Part shown: one piece after another, positions 1-12,300 of the stretch | How the letters are laid out: each line of letters opens with the position of its first letter | Numbering within the stretch: position 1 is the first letter of the stretch | Source: Loxodes magnus | Taxonomy: Eukaryota > Ciliophora > Karyorelictea > Loxodida > Loxodidae | DNA length: 64,000 nucleotides | Assembly (NCBI GenBank): GCA_946699065.1 | Contig: CAMPDV010000845.1 | Coordinates: 1 to 64,000 of the forward strand | Direction: 5' to 3' | Notes under the pieces: model-generated | The model's database searches: none | Told to the model about the DNA's origin: nothing | What the model saw: the letters and a program-made list of their open reading frames with translations, nothing else | Position numbers and translations under genes: made by a program

Positions 1-104
1 ATTTAGACTACAAAAGCTATAAAGCTAATTTATAACAGTTACCATCAAAAATTAGTATATAAATATCTATTATTACATTATTACTTTATTTAGCATACAT
101 TAAA
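1..104. repeat. A/B junction repeat, copy 1
   Basis: About 90-100 bases beginning ATTTAGACTACAAAAGC recur at 52,633-52,724 and 60,857-60,906. In all three places they lie at the edge between the RING-kelch repeat (A) and whatever follows. Here and at 60,857 the retroelement patch B follows; at 52,725 unrelated sequence follows. The window therefore begins exactly at an A/B junction, and a further A copy probably lies just outside it. Confidence 0.8.
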
Positions 105-356
105 TAAACAATAATATTAAGCTCTTATATAAAGCAGCAATCCTATATTCCACATGCCGCCAATCTCTGATCGAGATTGCTAGGTAAATTTAACAAAGAC
201 ATGAAAGTGCTTTACAAGTTAATCAGATTATAGATGTTATTTTTAAGAAAAGTGTGTTTGTTGCAAAATATTTAAACTACTAGGAGGAATGCACAAAAAG
301 TGACAGAAATCTTAAAACTAAGTAACTTATCAAAAAAGTAGGTAATTTAGAATATC

Positions 357-1200
357 ATGCAAGATAACAACTCTATGCAAATTGTTATAATGGAAGAAGA
401 GAATAAGCAAATTCCAGAAAATGAGGAATAGAATATGTAGCTCAAAACTGCTAAAGAGTAGGAGTTAATTTTTCAATAAATTTTTACAAGAAAATTACTA
501 CAGCCAAAGACTCAGTCCTGCAGAAATGCAAGAAACTGAAATAATTCAAGCATTTCTCAGATATCTATAATAGAATATGATAAAAAATATTGAGAGTCTG
601 TAAAGCTATCAGATAGGAAGATTTATTATGTGAGTTAAAATAAGAGAACATTCACACAATTCGGAAATAATAAAGCATGGAAGTGTAGAAATTTTTTAAT
701 GCCAAAAGAGCAAAAGAACATAGAGGAATTCTATAGCATTAAGAACTACCCGATTCATTGAACAATTAACTTTTATTCAAGTTTGAAACATGTAGAAACC
801 CATTTATAACAGTACGGAAAAATTATATATACAGAGATCAGAACTGTAAAAGGTACAACGTGAGCCAATAGGAAAGTGAAAACTTATTTAGAATTGAAGG
901 AGATTAGAGATTGAGAAAGTATACTAGATAAGTTAAACGAAGGAGGTAAAAGCACTTACTTGAGTCATCCATCAATTAGAAAATGTATGAACTGTAACAA
1001 ATAAGAGCATAGCACAAATTAATACTTTAAAAAAAAGCTATAAAGGAAATAATTAAAAATGCTAAGGAAGTAAAAACCAGGTTGATGTATTTGGAAATTA
1101 GGAATAAAATACCTTACTATAAAGAGAAATAGATAGCGAAGGAAAGAAAGTGAAGAAAACTGAAGAGGATTAACCTTCATATAGAATACCACTTTGAGCT
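357..1200 (+). pseudogene. gag-like ORF1 of a non-LTR retroelement, zinc knuckle (B1)
   Basis: Read with TAR = Gln and TGA = Trp, the 3' half encodes a basic RNA-binding-type protein containing EIRTVKGTTWANRKVK, LKEIRDWESILDKL and a zinc knuckle KCMNCNKQEHSTNQY. The knuckle follows C-x2-C-x4-H-x4, but the fourth ligand is Tyr (TAC) rather than Cys, here and in the second copy near 61.86 kb. Three tryptophans (HWTI, TTWAN, RDWES) are TGA. The 5' half is best read in another frame (FNKFLQENYYSQRLSP, IIQAFLRYL), so the copy carries frameshifts; the copy at 61.2 kb is shifted at different points. Such proteins coat retroelement RNA. The endonuclease frame follows at once, overlapping or closely spaced. 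The first in-frame ATG after the shared leader is used as a nominal start. Confidence 0.6.
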
Positions 1201-1311
1201 TCTAGCAAAAATTTTAAATTTAAGACATACTTAAGTTTCTTTAAAAGCGATCGACTTTAATAGATAATTAATTAAAAAATTAAATAAATAAAAACTGAGG
1301 CTAAACGATAC

Positions 1312-2335
1312 ATGTCACAAAAAAAGAAAGCAAAATAGGAAATATGTCAAAAAACTGAAACAACTAGAAAGTAGTGACAGGAAGGAAGTATGCATAAACA
1401 CAACGCCATCTCGGTAAAAGATAGAAAAATATATATAGGAATATAGTATCGAGTAAAAAAATTGAAGACATAATTACAGGAAAAATAATAAAAATTAGAA
1501 CGATATGGTTTTCACGCTATTAAAGAAGAGGAAGCTAAAAATGCAGAGTAGGAGGATCAAGAAAAATAGGAAGTATAAGGAAATACTAATATAATAAAAT
1601 AGAAAAAATTAAACATAGGCACAGCAAATGTCAGAGGAATCAAATAAAATAAGGAAGAATTAAACAATTTTATATGTGAAAAGAAGATAGAAATTATGAC
1701 GATTTAAGAAATGTTTGTGGATAAAACTGCTGAAATTCCTTATATATACGGATTCAGAGCAATAATAAAATTGAACACAAAACTTTGCAAAGGAGTAGCA
1801 TTTATTTAAAAATTGGAATTACCAAAAGAACCAAAATAATGGATATAGTGGATCTCAATCAAGCAGAATTATTTTAGGGAGGAAGATTAATAGGTTTAAT
1901 ACTTGATGATCAGCTAGCATTGATAAAAGTATATAGAACTACAACATCTGACTCTGATTAATTAATATCCTTTTATGAAAGTAGCAAGTAGCAAAGGATT
2001 ATAAATTTTAGGGGATTTTAACGTGCATATTCTTCAATTTTTACCGTATGAGCAGAATAATGCAGGCTAATACTTATTTAACTTGATGAAAGATTGAATT
2101 TTAGAATGCAAAGATCCTAATCAAGATACAACCTACATCAACATAAGGGAAAGGAAAATTCAAAATAAAATACTTCTTAATGGATCAATATATCACATCT
2201 AAAATTATCAACAGTAAATTCTATCGATAGAGATCAATAGGAGATCATTAACCAAGCAATATAAAGATAAAAATTGCGGAAGAATATCGAAAAAGTCCAT
2301 AAATTAAAAGGATAGAAGAAGAAATAACTTTAATA
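1312..2335 (+). pseudogene. apurinic-type endonuclease of a non-LTR retroelement (B1)
   Basis: The frame starting near 1,312 is rich in Lys and Gln, then enters an endonuclease domain: IGTANVRGIKQNKEEL (from 1,615), IMTIQEMFVD, LCKGVAF, and near 2,015 the LGDFNVHI motif that contains catalytic Asp/Asn residues of the exonuclease-endonuclease-phosphatase fold. The domain is about full length (240 residues) but crosses several reading frames, usually at poly-A runs, so the copy is probably dead. No reverse transcriptase follows: at about 2,345 the sequence meets the 3' end of a retroelement on the opposite strand. Copies in the A repeats (minus strand, 48.99 and 57.19 kb) have the same order, hydrophilic leader then endonuclease and no reverse transcriptase. 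Confidence 0.6.
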
Positions 2336-2349
2336 AAAATGTTAATGAA

Positions 2350-5300
2350 ATGAAGTTACTGATATAAATTAGATACTTCATTTTAATTATGTTCAAAAAG
2401 TTCAAACATCGTTCTTTCCATCTTCCAACTTTTCCCCGTTGATTCTTGTGCTTTCTTATTGTTCTTCTTTAGGCTCCAATCAATTATCAGTGTTTTGTTC
2501 TACAATTTCAATTCTTTTTTTTAGTAGATTCTTATGAAAAATTTTTATCTGAAGATCTGCATCCATTTACTTATGAGAAGTGAACTGCTAGTTTGTGTAG
2601 AGTTAATCGTAAGTTACTAGTTTTTCCAAGTTTTTTCCAGGAAATTTATTAGAGATATTCTAACTATGTCCTAAAAGTAGACACATTCGAAGATATGTCT
2701 AAACGTTTCTTTTCCACCACATTTACAGAGGTAATTTTTTACAGGATAATGACGCATATGTAAGTTATATTGAAAACTGTAAGAATTAGTTCGTAATTTA
2801 AAGATTGAGATAATTTCTTTTTTATATTCTTTGTTTAGTTTAGTGTAATTTATTTCAGGAAATTTAAAAAGCCTCCAAGTTGCTCTCCAAATATCTGTGC
2901 AGTGGGCATGTCTCTATATCATATAGTTACTTCTTAATAGAATTTGTTTCTTATTTTTTCTTCAATAAGATTCTGAAAAGAAAGTTAATTAGAAATCATG
3001 GTTTGGTCGTCATTGCTAATTCCATAATATTAAAACATCCTTTTAACTTACTAAAAGTACAAAAATTTTTAGTTTCAATTGCATTCAAAGAGTCTTCCTA
3101 TATCGGATTCCGGATAAGTCCTAGCTTCTTTCCGTATTTTAAAGCAGAAACGGAAAAAGCGACTAGCCATAATATGCTCGAAAGGGAGCCAGTTAAAGTC
3201 TATGTAACAGGACTCATTAAAGACAGAGATAGGCGATTGTAAAGCCTCCCTCGCAATTATACGCATATTTTTATTTATCTTCTCTTTCATAGACTATGAG
3301 ACTCTCATTATAGTTCAAGGAACCAATTCTCCACCGTATTCAGCCTTAGGGCAACGTAAATATGCAAAGCATTTTAAAGTATCAGGGAATAATATTCTTG
3401 CATCGACTGAAAGTATAAATGCATTTCTTTACCGATTCTAAATATGTTTAAATTCTCTATTTACAGTGATTGATCAAAAGATCATTTTCTTGTATTATAA
3501 CTCCAAGGTATGTCACTTGATTCTTCTATTTGATATATTAACCTTCCAGTTTCAAGTTTAATTCTAATTTTTTAGCTCTTCTTTTTTTAACAAATTTTAT
3601 TGCTTCACATTTACTAGTGTTTATTTACAGAAAAATTCACTGAAAATTCTGTTACATTAATTTATTAGTTATTACATCCTTTAAGCAGAACAAGAAAGGA
3701 GTATAAAGTCTTCTGCCCACGCTCTGCATACAAAGTTCATATTGTGCAGATTGATACCTAGATGTGCCTTTCTTTCCTATAGATGTCTGATTACTATATC
3801 ATAATATAGGAGGGAGAGTACAGGACCATGTGAACTCCCTTGCATAACTCCATTGTTGTAATGAAGTCGTCGAGTTGTTATCCATCGATTATAAAAGAGG
3901 AATTCAGGTAACTTTAGAAAGACTCTAGTGCCAGTATCAATTCCAGAGGTAGTTTTATTCTCCTAAGATTTGAAAAGTGTTCTTCTCTCAATACTATCAA
4001 ATATCTTCTCAACATCAATAAGAGCAAAATTATCCTTGTTTAGCCTTTCCCTTCACTCTAATAGAGGTCAATTATCTGCTACAATTATCATATTTAGTGG
4101 GCTGCTTGTCTCTTCTTGAAAAATCCCATTTATTCAAGATGTATGAGGTTTCGTTCTTAAAGAATTTTGTAAGTCCTTCTGTTAAAGCCTTTTCGTAGAT
4201 CTTCAATATAGTGTTCATAAGGGAAATTGGTCTTCAGTTTTTCCAATCACTCTTACTACCTTTCTTGAAAATAGGAATGATAATGGAGGTATTCAGTTTT
4301 TATGAAATTTATTAAAACCGCATCATATTATTGATAAAACAGGGAATTATTTATTGTAACTCTTCTCTAGCATACTTGATGAGTTCACCCTTTATTCCAT
4401 CTGGACCATTTGCCTTGCCATTTGGACTATGTTGAATAATTTCTTGAATTCTTAAAATTGAAAAGATCAAAATTTTATAAGTGAGAATATGGGTAATTGA
4501 TAAGTTAAGGATTTCTATAAATGAGATCTATTTACCGTTTACTAAAATTAAGTTGTTCCTATGTACGTTTTAATGTTTGTTTAATACAAAGATTTCTCAG
4601 TTAACAATAAAGGAGTTACTAAGTTCTTCATTCAAATTCATTTAATTCCTTATTTTAGGGTTTATTATCTTTTTCGCCTGACAGAACATCGTTCGTTGAT
4701 TTCTATTTAGTTTGAGAAATTTACCTTTAGCCTGAAGCTTTTTCCATTTTCAATAAGAACGCATATATATTTTTTAATTTTCTGGCTACAGAATGAGCTT
4801 CAGTTACTGTTTAGTTAATTCTTCCTTGTATAAACATCAATTTCTTATACTCCTAATTTGCTCTTTTAACAGCTATATACTTCAAAGTGAAATCCTGAGG
4901 CAATTTGTCTAATTAGTATTTTTTTTAACTACTCCTATTGGTTTATTGCACTATTCTAAAGTAAGTTCGTGATGAAACTATATTATGAGTCTAAGTTGTC
5001 TGTATCCACAGTCAAAAAACACGTAAAACTACCTTAAAATTGATTTTAGTAATTTTATCTGTCCATTGGGACAAGTAGCTTATCAATCTTATAGAGTAAT
5101 TGTTGTTATCTTGGAACATTTGTGGTTGCATTGTAAGCAAGAGTCACAGATATAGGCTTATAATCAGTGATTAGTTTGTCATAGTGAGCCTAGAAATCGT
5201 TGAATTAATCAATGTTCAAGTGTTGGGTTGCCAAAATGTAATTATTACAATAATATTATTGATTAGCTCTATGAATGAATGCATTTGCTATAGGGTCGTT

Positions 5301-5605
5301 GATAATCTAAAAATCATTCTGTTGAATAAACTATTTTAATCGGGATGTATTATCGTAGTTGCTTAGAGGATTACTATCAAAATCTTCTAGTAGTGCATTA
5401 AAATCACCAAGGAAGATGTGAGCATTATGGAAAAACGCATTAGATATTTCATTGAGAATGTCATAGGCTTCATCTTTCATATATATTGTCTTGTTGCTGT
5501 CTGGCATGTAGCATGAAGTAAAGAGTGTATCGTCAAGTTTATTGTACAGAATCTGACCTAGGCCTCTCCATTTGGCTCTTAAACTATTTAAGTTTTATTT
5601 AGCAA
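2350..5605 (-). pseudogene. non-LTR (LINE-type) ORF2: endonuclease, reverse transcriptase, Cys-His tail (B1)
   Basis: Reading leftward: C-terminal half of an endonuclease (HIFLGDFNALLEDFDSNPL near 5,400); reverse-transcriptase start NGKANGPDGIKGELIKYA (near 4,430); IIIPIFKKGSKSDWKN-W-RPISL (near 4,250, the second W is TGA); motif A ALIDVEKIFDSIER (near 4,000); motif B GVMQGSSHGPVLSL (near 3,830); motif C WAEDFILLS (near 3,710), where the usual Y/F-A-D-D has become W-A-E-D; and a terminal LCKCGGKETFRHIFEC zinc motif (near 2,700). The N-terminal endonuclease half is missing, a 5' truncation typical of LINE copies. Several frame changes and the damaged active site mark it as inactive. It copies RNA into DNA at nicked targets when intact. 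Confidence 0.75.
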
Positions 5606-5611
5606 TAAATG

Positions 5612-7850
5612 TTAAATTTGATAGGATTGCAAGATTAAAGAGAGATAGTATTTAAATAAATGAAATAAAGATAGAAATAAAAGATAAGAGAGAAAATAAT
5701 GCTTATATAATTCACAGTAGCAAATACAGAAAATATTACAAAAGATTCTATCTATGAAAAAAGATAGCAAGAAGAAATAAAAATTAAAGAAAAAACACAT
5801 AAGAAATTTAAGGAAGAATAAAGAGAAGTTTAATGTAATGATTAAGAATAAGTTATAAGATAAAAATGCAAAATTAAATATAATAAACAATAAATATATA
5901 AGTAACCATTACAATAATCAAGCAATTAAAATTTTTTATACAAATTCGGAAAGTTCTGGAGATTTGCGGGAAAGATGTTTAAATACCTACAAGAAGATAA
6001 AACTTAAATATAAAATAAAGCATATTCTATCACCACTCTATTACATTATATCTTTTAATCCTATATTCTAATATTGTCTATATTAATAAATATTAAGCTT
6101 ATCTCTTTTCATTCATTATTATTTTATTATGCTTTATATCTAAATATTAATCTTAAAATATACCTAATATATTAATATATTTATAGTTACAAGTTTTAGG
6201 TCAAAATTTAAAAGCAGCAGGGTGTTTGAAAAATATTTAAGGTTTAATTTTTATTAGTAAATTACTTAGTTATTATAAGGTTAAAAAAGTTAAGCTATAA
6301 TCTTATAATAGATAATCTAAATTAGATAGTTTTGCTTTATTTTAAATACTTTTTCACATTCTTACCCATGTTGTATTGCTTTTTTAAGGGTTTTTCTCTC
6401 CGTTTCATTAGTCTTAATATTTCTGTGTACTGCTGAAATTTCATTTTTAAGGCAGTGTAATCTCATTTCTTGCTCTAAAGAGCTATTTTATCTTTTTATT
6501 CTAATCTAATGGCTTCCCGTAACCCTTCCAAAAGGATCGTAAAAGAGGTATTAGTTTTTTTAGAATTTATAATTTTGTTCCTTCCTTTTCTGATTTTCGT
6601 GACGTTCTTTCTCAACCTCTAATTACCGCAATTAATCTCTTTATTCAAAGAGAATTTCAAAAAGTTTCTACAGATATGCCATACTATCGCATTAGAAACA
6701 ATACTTTTTAGGACTTGATTGAAAAATAAATTATTAAATGATTGACTATATATCTGTGTCTATAGCTTATTTACTCTGATAAGCACAAATTTTTAAAACC
6801 TTTTAATATAATATTTTTCTTAAGCTTAGAATCTTTTTAAATTATACTAGTTTAAGTTAAATATTCAATATATTCTTTATATTAGAGTGATTTGATAGCC
6901 TCAAATAGAAATTAAAAAAGTAGAAAGTCTTAAAATTCTACACAAAGAATTAAAATAAAAAGGTTATTAAAGAACCAAATATCATGCAATCCTTCTTTTT
7001 ATGTTTTATATTATTATAACCATGGTAATTTTGCAAGCCTTTTCTTTCCTACAAATCTTCGTTTATCAATTTAACTTTTACCACATTCCTAAAATGATAT
7101 CTTAAGCAAATTGAATATTTCATCCTTGCCTTATGATTATAATAATTTGCCCATTATATAGACAAATAAGCAATAAGACTTCTTTCAATAATTTCTCTTA
7201 ATAACCAGTATAAGATACTTTTTAAGGATTAACTTAATAGCAAAATATAAATAAATATGTATACAATAAATCATAATATTTAATTATTATTCAAAATATA
7301 TCATATAAATAAAGTTTATTTATAAGCCTAGAGAACACTTCATAAATTATAACTTCAATCAAATAATAAAGAAATATCTTATTTATTAGATTTACTGCTG
7401 CTTAAAAACAGAAATAAAAATAATAATTTCAAGTATGATAATAAGACTTTTAAGTTCTAAAATTAAATTTATGATAAACTATTTTAAAATATCACTTAAA
7501 ATTACATACCTATTATATTAATTCAAGAGCTAATATATTTTAATATATAGTATTAATATACTAAGATTAGATAATTTTAGATAAGCTTAGTATAGATTTT
7601 ATATAAGCATATAGAATTTAAAATATTAAACTAAGATAAGTTAGATTATTTTTTAGTTTCTATTTTTTATATTTAAATATTAAATTGTTATATATTGATT
7701 ATCTTTTTTTTAAAATGTAATTATAATAAAAATAAAAATAATTTATTAATGTGACATCGCTTTTATTTGGCTTGTCACAAATAAATTTATAATAAATCCC
7801 AAAAATCAATTCTATTATTCATTGAAATCATCCATTTCTTTTCAAGGTTC
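5612..7850. other. gene-poor AT-rich stretch
   Basis: This is simple-sequence AT-rich DNA with no recognisable protein. On the minus strand between about 6,690 and 6,360 a Lys/Glu-rich heptad-like stretch (NEISAVHRNIKTNETERK) looks like a decayed coiled-coil ORF1 remnant of the kind seen elsewhere in the window, but it has no diagnostic motif. Confidence 0.4.
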
Positions 7851-7859
7851 TAATTTTTG

Positions 7860-8190
7860 TAAAAAAAATCTTTGACTGCTAATCTGGCCTTTCTTTACTG
7901 TTGGTATTTTGTTACTTTCTCAATCCTTTTCAAACATTTGTTTCGTTCATTCATTTTTGTATCTACTATTTTAAAATAAATAGTTTTCTCCGATCATTTT
8001 TTTTCTATATAGATCACCTTCTGATGTACACTAAAGCTTGGCTAGGTTTTATCAGAACTTTTTATTTTCGTAACTATGAAATTTTTTGTATTTCCAGCAA
8101 TTTTATTTTTTGTTCCCTAAAACCTTCTACAAAATCAGCACATAAATGGTCTTCTTTTTATTACTTACTTAATTGTTTAATTTTTTAATG
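7860..8190 (-). pseudogene. remnant of small CWxC zinc ORF1
   Basis: On the minus strand the frame reads PFMCWFCRRFQGTKNK and then a basic tail with SVHQKVIYIEK. The CWFC motif (W is TGA) followed by basic residues and a later His matches the motif CWYCKKNETQDK of the small ORF at 49,078-49,803 and its copy at 57,271. Only this segment is recognisable. It ends at the edge of a GC-rich motif at 8,219. Function in the family is unknown; the paired cysteines suggest a metal-binding nucleic-acid-binding protein. Confidence 0.4.
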
Positions 8191-8218
8191 TTTAATAATA
8201 AATAAATAAAAATTATTT

Positions 8219-8625
8219 TAGAGCGTGTAGCACCTCGTTGGCACGCAACTATTTCAATATTAATATTTAATATTAAGAAAAATGTTCTCATGATTCCTGT
8301 TAAAATTCAAGAAGTCCGATGAGTCATGTCAGCTTCTCCAAACGGGGAATCTTCTTATTAAAAATTATTCTTAAATCTTAAGTAAAATGCTTCAGTTTTC
8401 TTAAATAAGATCCAAATAAGAATTAGTTATTAAGTCATTAATTATAAGGCCGTCAGTCAAACTTTCATACTGCTAGAGAGAACCTAGGAGCAAGTTTGCA
8501 TGTCTCAACGGAGCTTATCCACCCTTTCCTGTGGTGGCATCTAGTGTAAGATTACTCGCAATGCAGTATACACTGCACCAGATTACCTAATAGTTTTTCT
8601 GACGCTGCGGACATCCATTTTATAT
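8219..8625 (+). other. GC-rich island with tRNA-like 5' motif
   Basis: In AT-rich surroundings, AGAGCGTGTAGCACCTCGTT at 8,220 looks like the acceptor plus D-arm (A box) half of a tRNA and recurs in reverse orientation at 44,466. Further on, 8,440-8,620 is unusually GC-rich and contains a perfect short hairpin TGCAGTATACACTGCA (about 8,560-8,576). No protein motif was found. It could be a Pol III-type SINE or a structured RNA, but no B box or terminator could be fixed. Confidence 0.3.
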
Positions 8626-9383
8626 AATAAATAATTTAATAAATATTTAAATTTGATTGTTCAATTTCCATTAAATCAAGCAGGGCTTTACTCGTAACTC
8701 GTTTGGCAATTATTTAATTGAGATTTCTAACTTAAAATATTTGTTCTTTTGTTCTTTTAGATTAATGATTAAGTAGATGTATCAAAGCTTTTATGCTTAA
8801 TTGTGTATTTAGTATTTTTAAATAATTTTAAAGCTAGTTAATTTTTAAGTCTAAACTGTTAATTTGCAGAATTAATTGCTGCACTGCTTCTTATAGTTTT
8901 TTAATTTCTGATTATAGCTAATAAACCTCAATCAAGGTATCTTATTGTTAGTTAGAAGATTCATTTTAATTTAATTTTTTCTTAGATGCCATTTTATTAT
9001 CTATGAAAGGTAAAAAAGGTTCATAGATGAAATCGAAGTAAGGAAGATAAAATAAAAAGTATAAAATAGGTAGTAATAAATATGTAACTATCCAAGAAGA
9101 TTTACTAGCAGAATTGATTCTTAACTCTCAAATTAACAAATACTAGACATATTGGAAGAGGAGATAGAAGAAGTGTGAGAACATAAAGGAGACCAGGAGA
9201 AACTTGTAAAATTTCTATATTATTATTATAGTAAAATTTGTTTTCTCTTCTTAATTATGGTGAACTTAATAATGGTAGAACCACGTAATTAATTAATTTG
9301 ATTATTTATCTAATAAAATATTTTTTATTTAAATATATTATAAAAATTATTAATAAGATTTATCGTATTTCATACAACTTCTA
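8626..9383. other. no gene recognised
   Basis: AT-rich sequence with no motif, RNA gene or tandem repeat that I can support. It separates the GC-rich island from the end of the left inverted-repeat arm. Confidence 0.4.
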
Positions 9384-12300
9384 TCATTACTCCTCCTTGT
9401 CCAAATTTCTATTTTCATTTATTCGGTCTTCACATTTCTTTTCATCTAAAAATTCAATTTCTTATTAAGATTTCTCTAATGTCTAATCAGATTGTTAAAA
9501 ATTCCATAATTCATTCTATTATTCGGATTCTTCAAGAGTTTCAGCAATTGCTTATAAGTTAATAGATTTTTTGATAGATATTTTTTGAATCTTATGCTTA
9601 TTTTAATCTGCTTATTTCTCAACTTTTTTGTTATAATTTCTCATCTTTTATCTACTGCTTATTTTTGATTCTAATTTAATCTAAGACTGTATCTACTAAA
9701 AAAATGGAATATCATTTGATTAATAGGATTATTATGTCTGATTTGAATAGTTTTAGGTTTAAATTTCTTCTTGATGACTATTTTAATTAGTAATAGTATT
9801 ACTTGGATTATTTTAAATTTAGCTTGATATTTATAAGAATCACTTAATTCTTTAATTTCAATATTCTGTTTGCGTTAATATGAAGTTTCTAGAGTTTTAG
9901 TTATAGAGTTCATATAAGCCAATGCTGATTAAATATGATAAGTCCATTTATTTTAAGATAGTTATATCTTCTTTCTACTTAAAATGAAGGGTTAGTTTTT
10001 TTGGTATGCTTATTTTCTAGTTTAGGTTTATAAATTAAACTTCTTCTTTATCATTGAAGATCTTTATCCTTTTTCTTCTTAATATTGAGGAAATCTTATT
10101 TTAGCATTTCCTTCATTTACTCTATTAGTCTCTAAGATAATTTCCTTCTTACTTTTCCCATTAATTAATAGTTTCCATTAAATCTAACTTTTATTAAAAG
10201 CAGATAAAGCAAAAGCATGTTTTGAGATATTTTCTATAGTATTGACTTCCAAAGAGAAGTATAAAGTAGTATATCCAGACAAGAATGAAGTATACATTAG
10301 CAGCAACTAGTAGTATAAAAGAAGCGATATCAATAATTAAGTATCTTTATCCAGAATCAAAATAGATACCTATATATAGTGTAAATGCTGATACATATAA
10401 GTAAATAGCTTCTAGTTTATTAAGCTCTTCTTTTATATAAGCATTATTTTACCTCTACAGATAAATAAACACCAGCAGTACAAGAATTAAGCATCAGAAC
10501 TAGAAAATTATAGTATTCTTCTATAGAAAAATAAAAATAAAGGAAATTTAAAATTTCTAGTAAATTTTGAATATTTCTCAGTAGTAGAAATTCTCTTTGT
10601 ACCCTATTGTTAGAAACCCAAACTAAGACTTTATTTAGTAGGATTTTATTATTTTTCTCTTCCTATATAAGTAAATAAAAACGTTAAAAGGAACAAAAAA
10701 CGCATACAGAAGTAGTGAAGGTAAACCAAATATTAAGACAAACTTTATATGCCTTCCCTTTCAACATTAATATATCAGTATAAGAGTTTAGAACGTAATA
10801 GTCATCTTCTATCTTATAGCAACTAAAAACACTAAAAATAGTAGAGGTTAAATTAGTACAAATTTGGAAGTAGGAAACACTCATTATAGTTATAAAGATA
10901 GAATTATTAAACTTTTATATTTTATGCAAGAGTATACACTCACTAATACAAGGGATATTACTAAAATTATTAAAGGTAACATCAAAATGCTCAATACTTT
11001 GCTATAATAAAACTCTTCTCCTTCTTAAAATAAACAATCTATTTTCAATATATTAGAAGTCTATGCCGTTATTCTTTAATTTGCTTCAAAGTAGCTTTTA
11101 AGTACATTTGATCAATTGAACTAAAACTTCTAAATTAAAGAAGAAAATTAGAAATAGTTAGTTAATACTTTTAAATAGACCCCATAGTAAGACTCTTACT
11201 TTTCTGCTGATTTAAGAGTTTGAACAACTAAGTATATAACGAAAATGATGAATATTGTTATAGTAAAAAGTACCAAGTAAGATAGATCATCTTTTACTTA
11301 AACATTTTTGACACTCATTTATATCATTTTTTGTTCAATCTTTCTCGCAAACGTCACACATAACACCTTTATAACCTTCAGCACATTCTCCTTTTCAATT
11401 AATTCCTTTCTTGAGATCTTCTCTATTTTACTAATCGGTGGTTTATAAATAAATATCCACAAAACTATCATTTAGAGTAGTTCCTTTACATGCTTTGCTA
11501 TTAGGACATTCATGAATATTATCTGTTTCAAAACTTTTTCTTCAAAATCCTTTTTTAGGTCCAATCAAATCACTTCCATAACATGTCGAACCAGCAATAC
11601 ACTCTTTGCATTTCAGATTGCTTTAGTTAAAGGAATATTATCCATAAAGACAATTATAGCATGAATTACCCTCTATAAGTATTTATCCTTATAAGCATTT
11701 CTAAATGTATACTTCCATATTAAATTTATTGATAAACTTTAAGTTAAAAGGTAAAGTATCAATATCAATGGCATTGGTTTCTATATATAAACTAATATTA
11801 GTTTTTGGTTCTGCCTTTATTATTATATCCTTGAAATCAAACACACCAAGTTCAGCTTATACTTTAGTTTTTCCTGATAACTCTGAATCACTGTTATTGG
11901 AATTAATAGATGCTTAAGAGATGTTATCAGTTCTAACTAGCTAACCTTAAATATCTATTATATAAAATAAATGCTCAGTTATAGGAAAACCAGGTAACTA
12001 TGAATCTAGTTATCTTTATATTTTGGTGTTTGCACAATGATCTAATGCATCTATCGTATTAGTATTACTAAGAGTATATGCAAATGAAGCAAAATGATTT
12101 CCATAGAAAGCTTAATTATTTTTGAAATAGAGGCAAATTTCTTAACTTTCTATATCAGGAATGAAAGTAGGTATAGTTCCTTAAAATGAAATAGCTCCTC
12201 CTTCACTATTGGTACTTTAAATAGAGTTATTAATAAAGAAATTCCTTTCTATTCTATAGTCACAAATTAATTTATTATCACATATCAATCTTAAAGCTCC

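Noticed and set aside
8318-8360. Possible hammerhead ribozyme (CCGATGAG ... GGGGAATC)
   Set aside because: The invariant CUGAUGA core is altered and no GAAA segment or proper helix III was found.
10684-11917. Short standard-code ORFs inside the left arm
   Set aside because: They are pieces or antisense shadows of the large membrane-protein gene.
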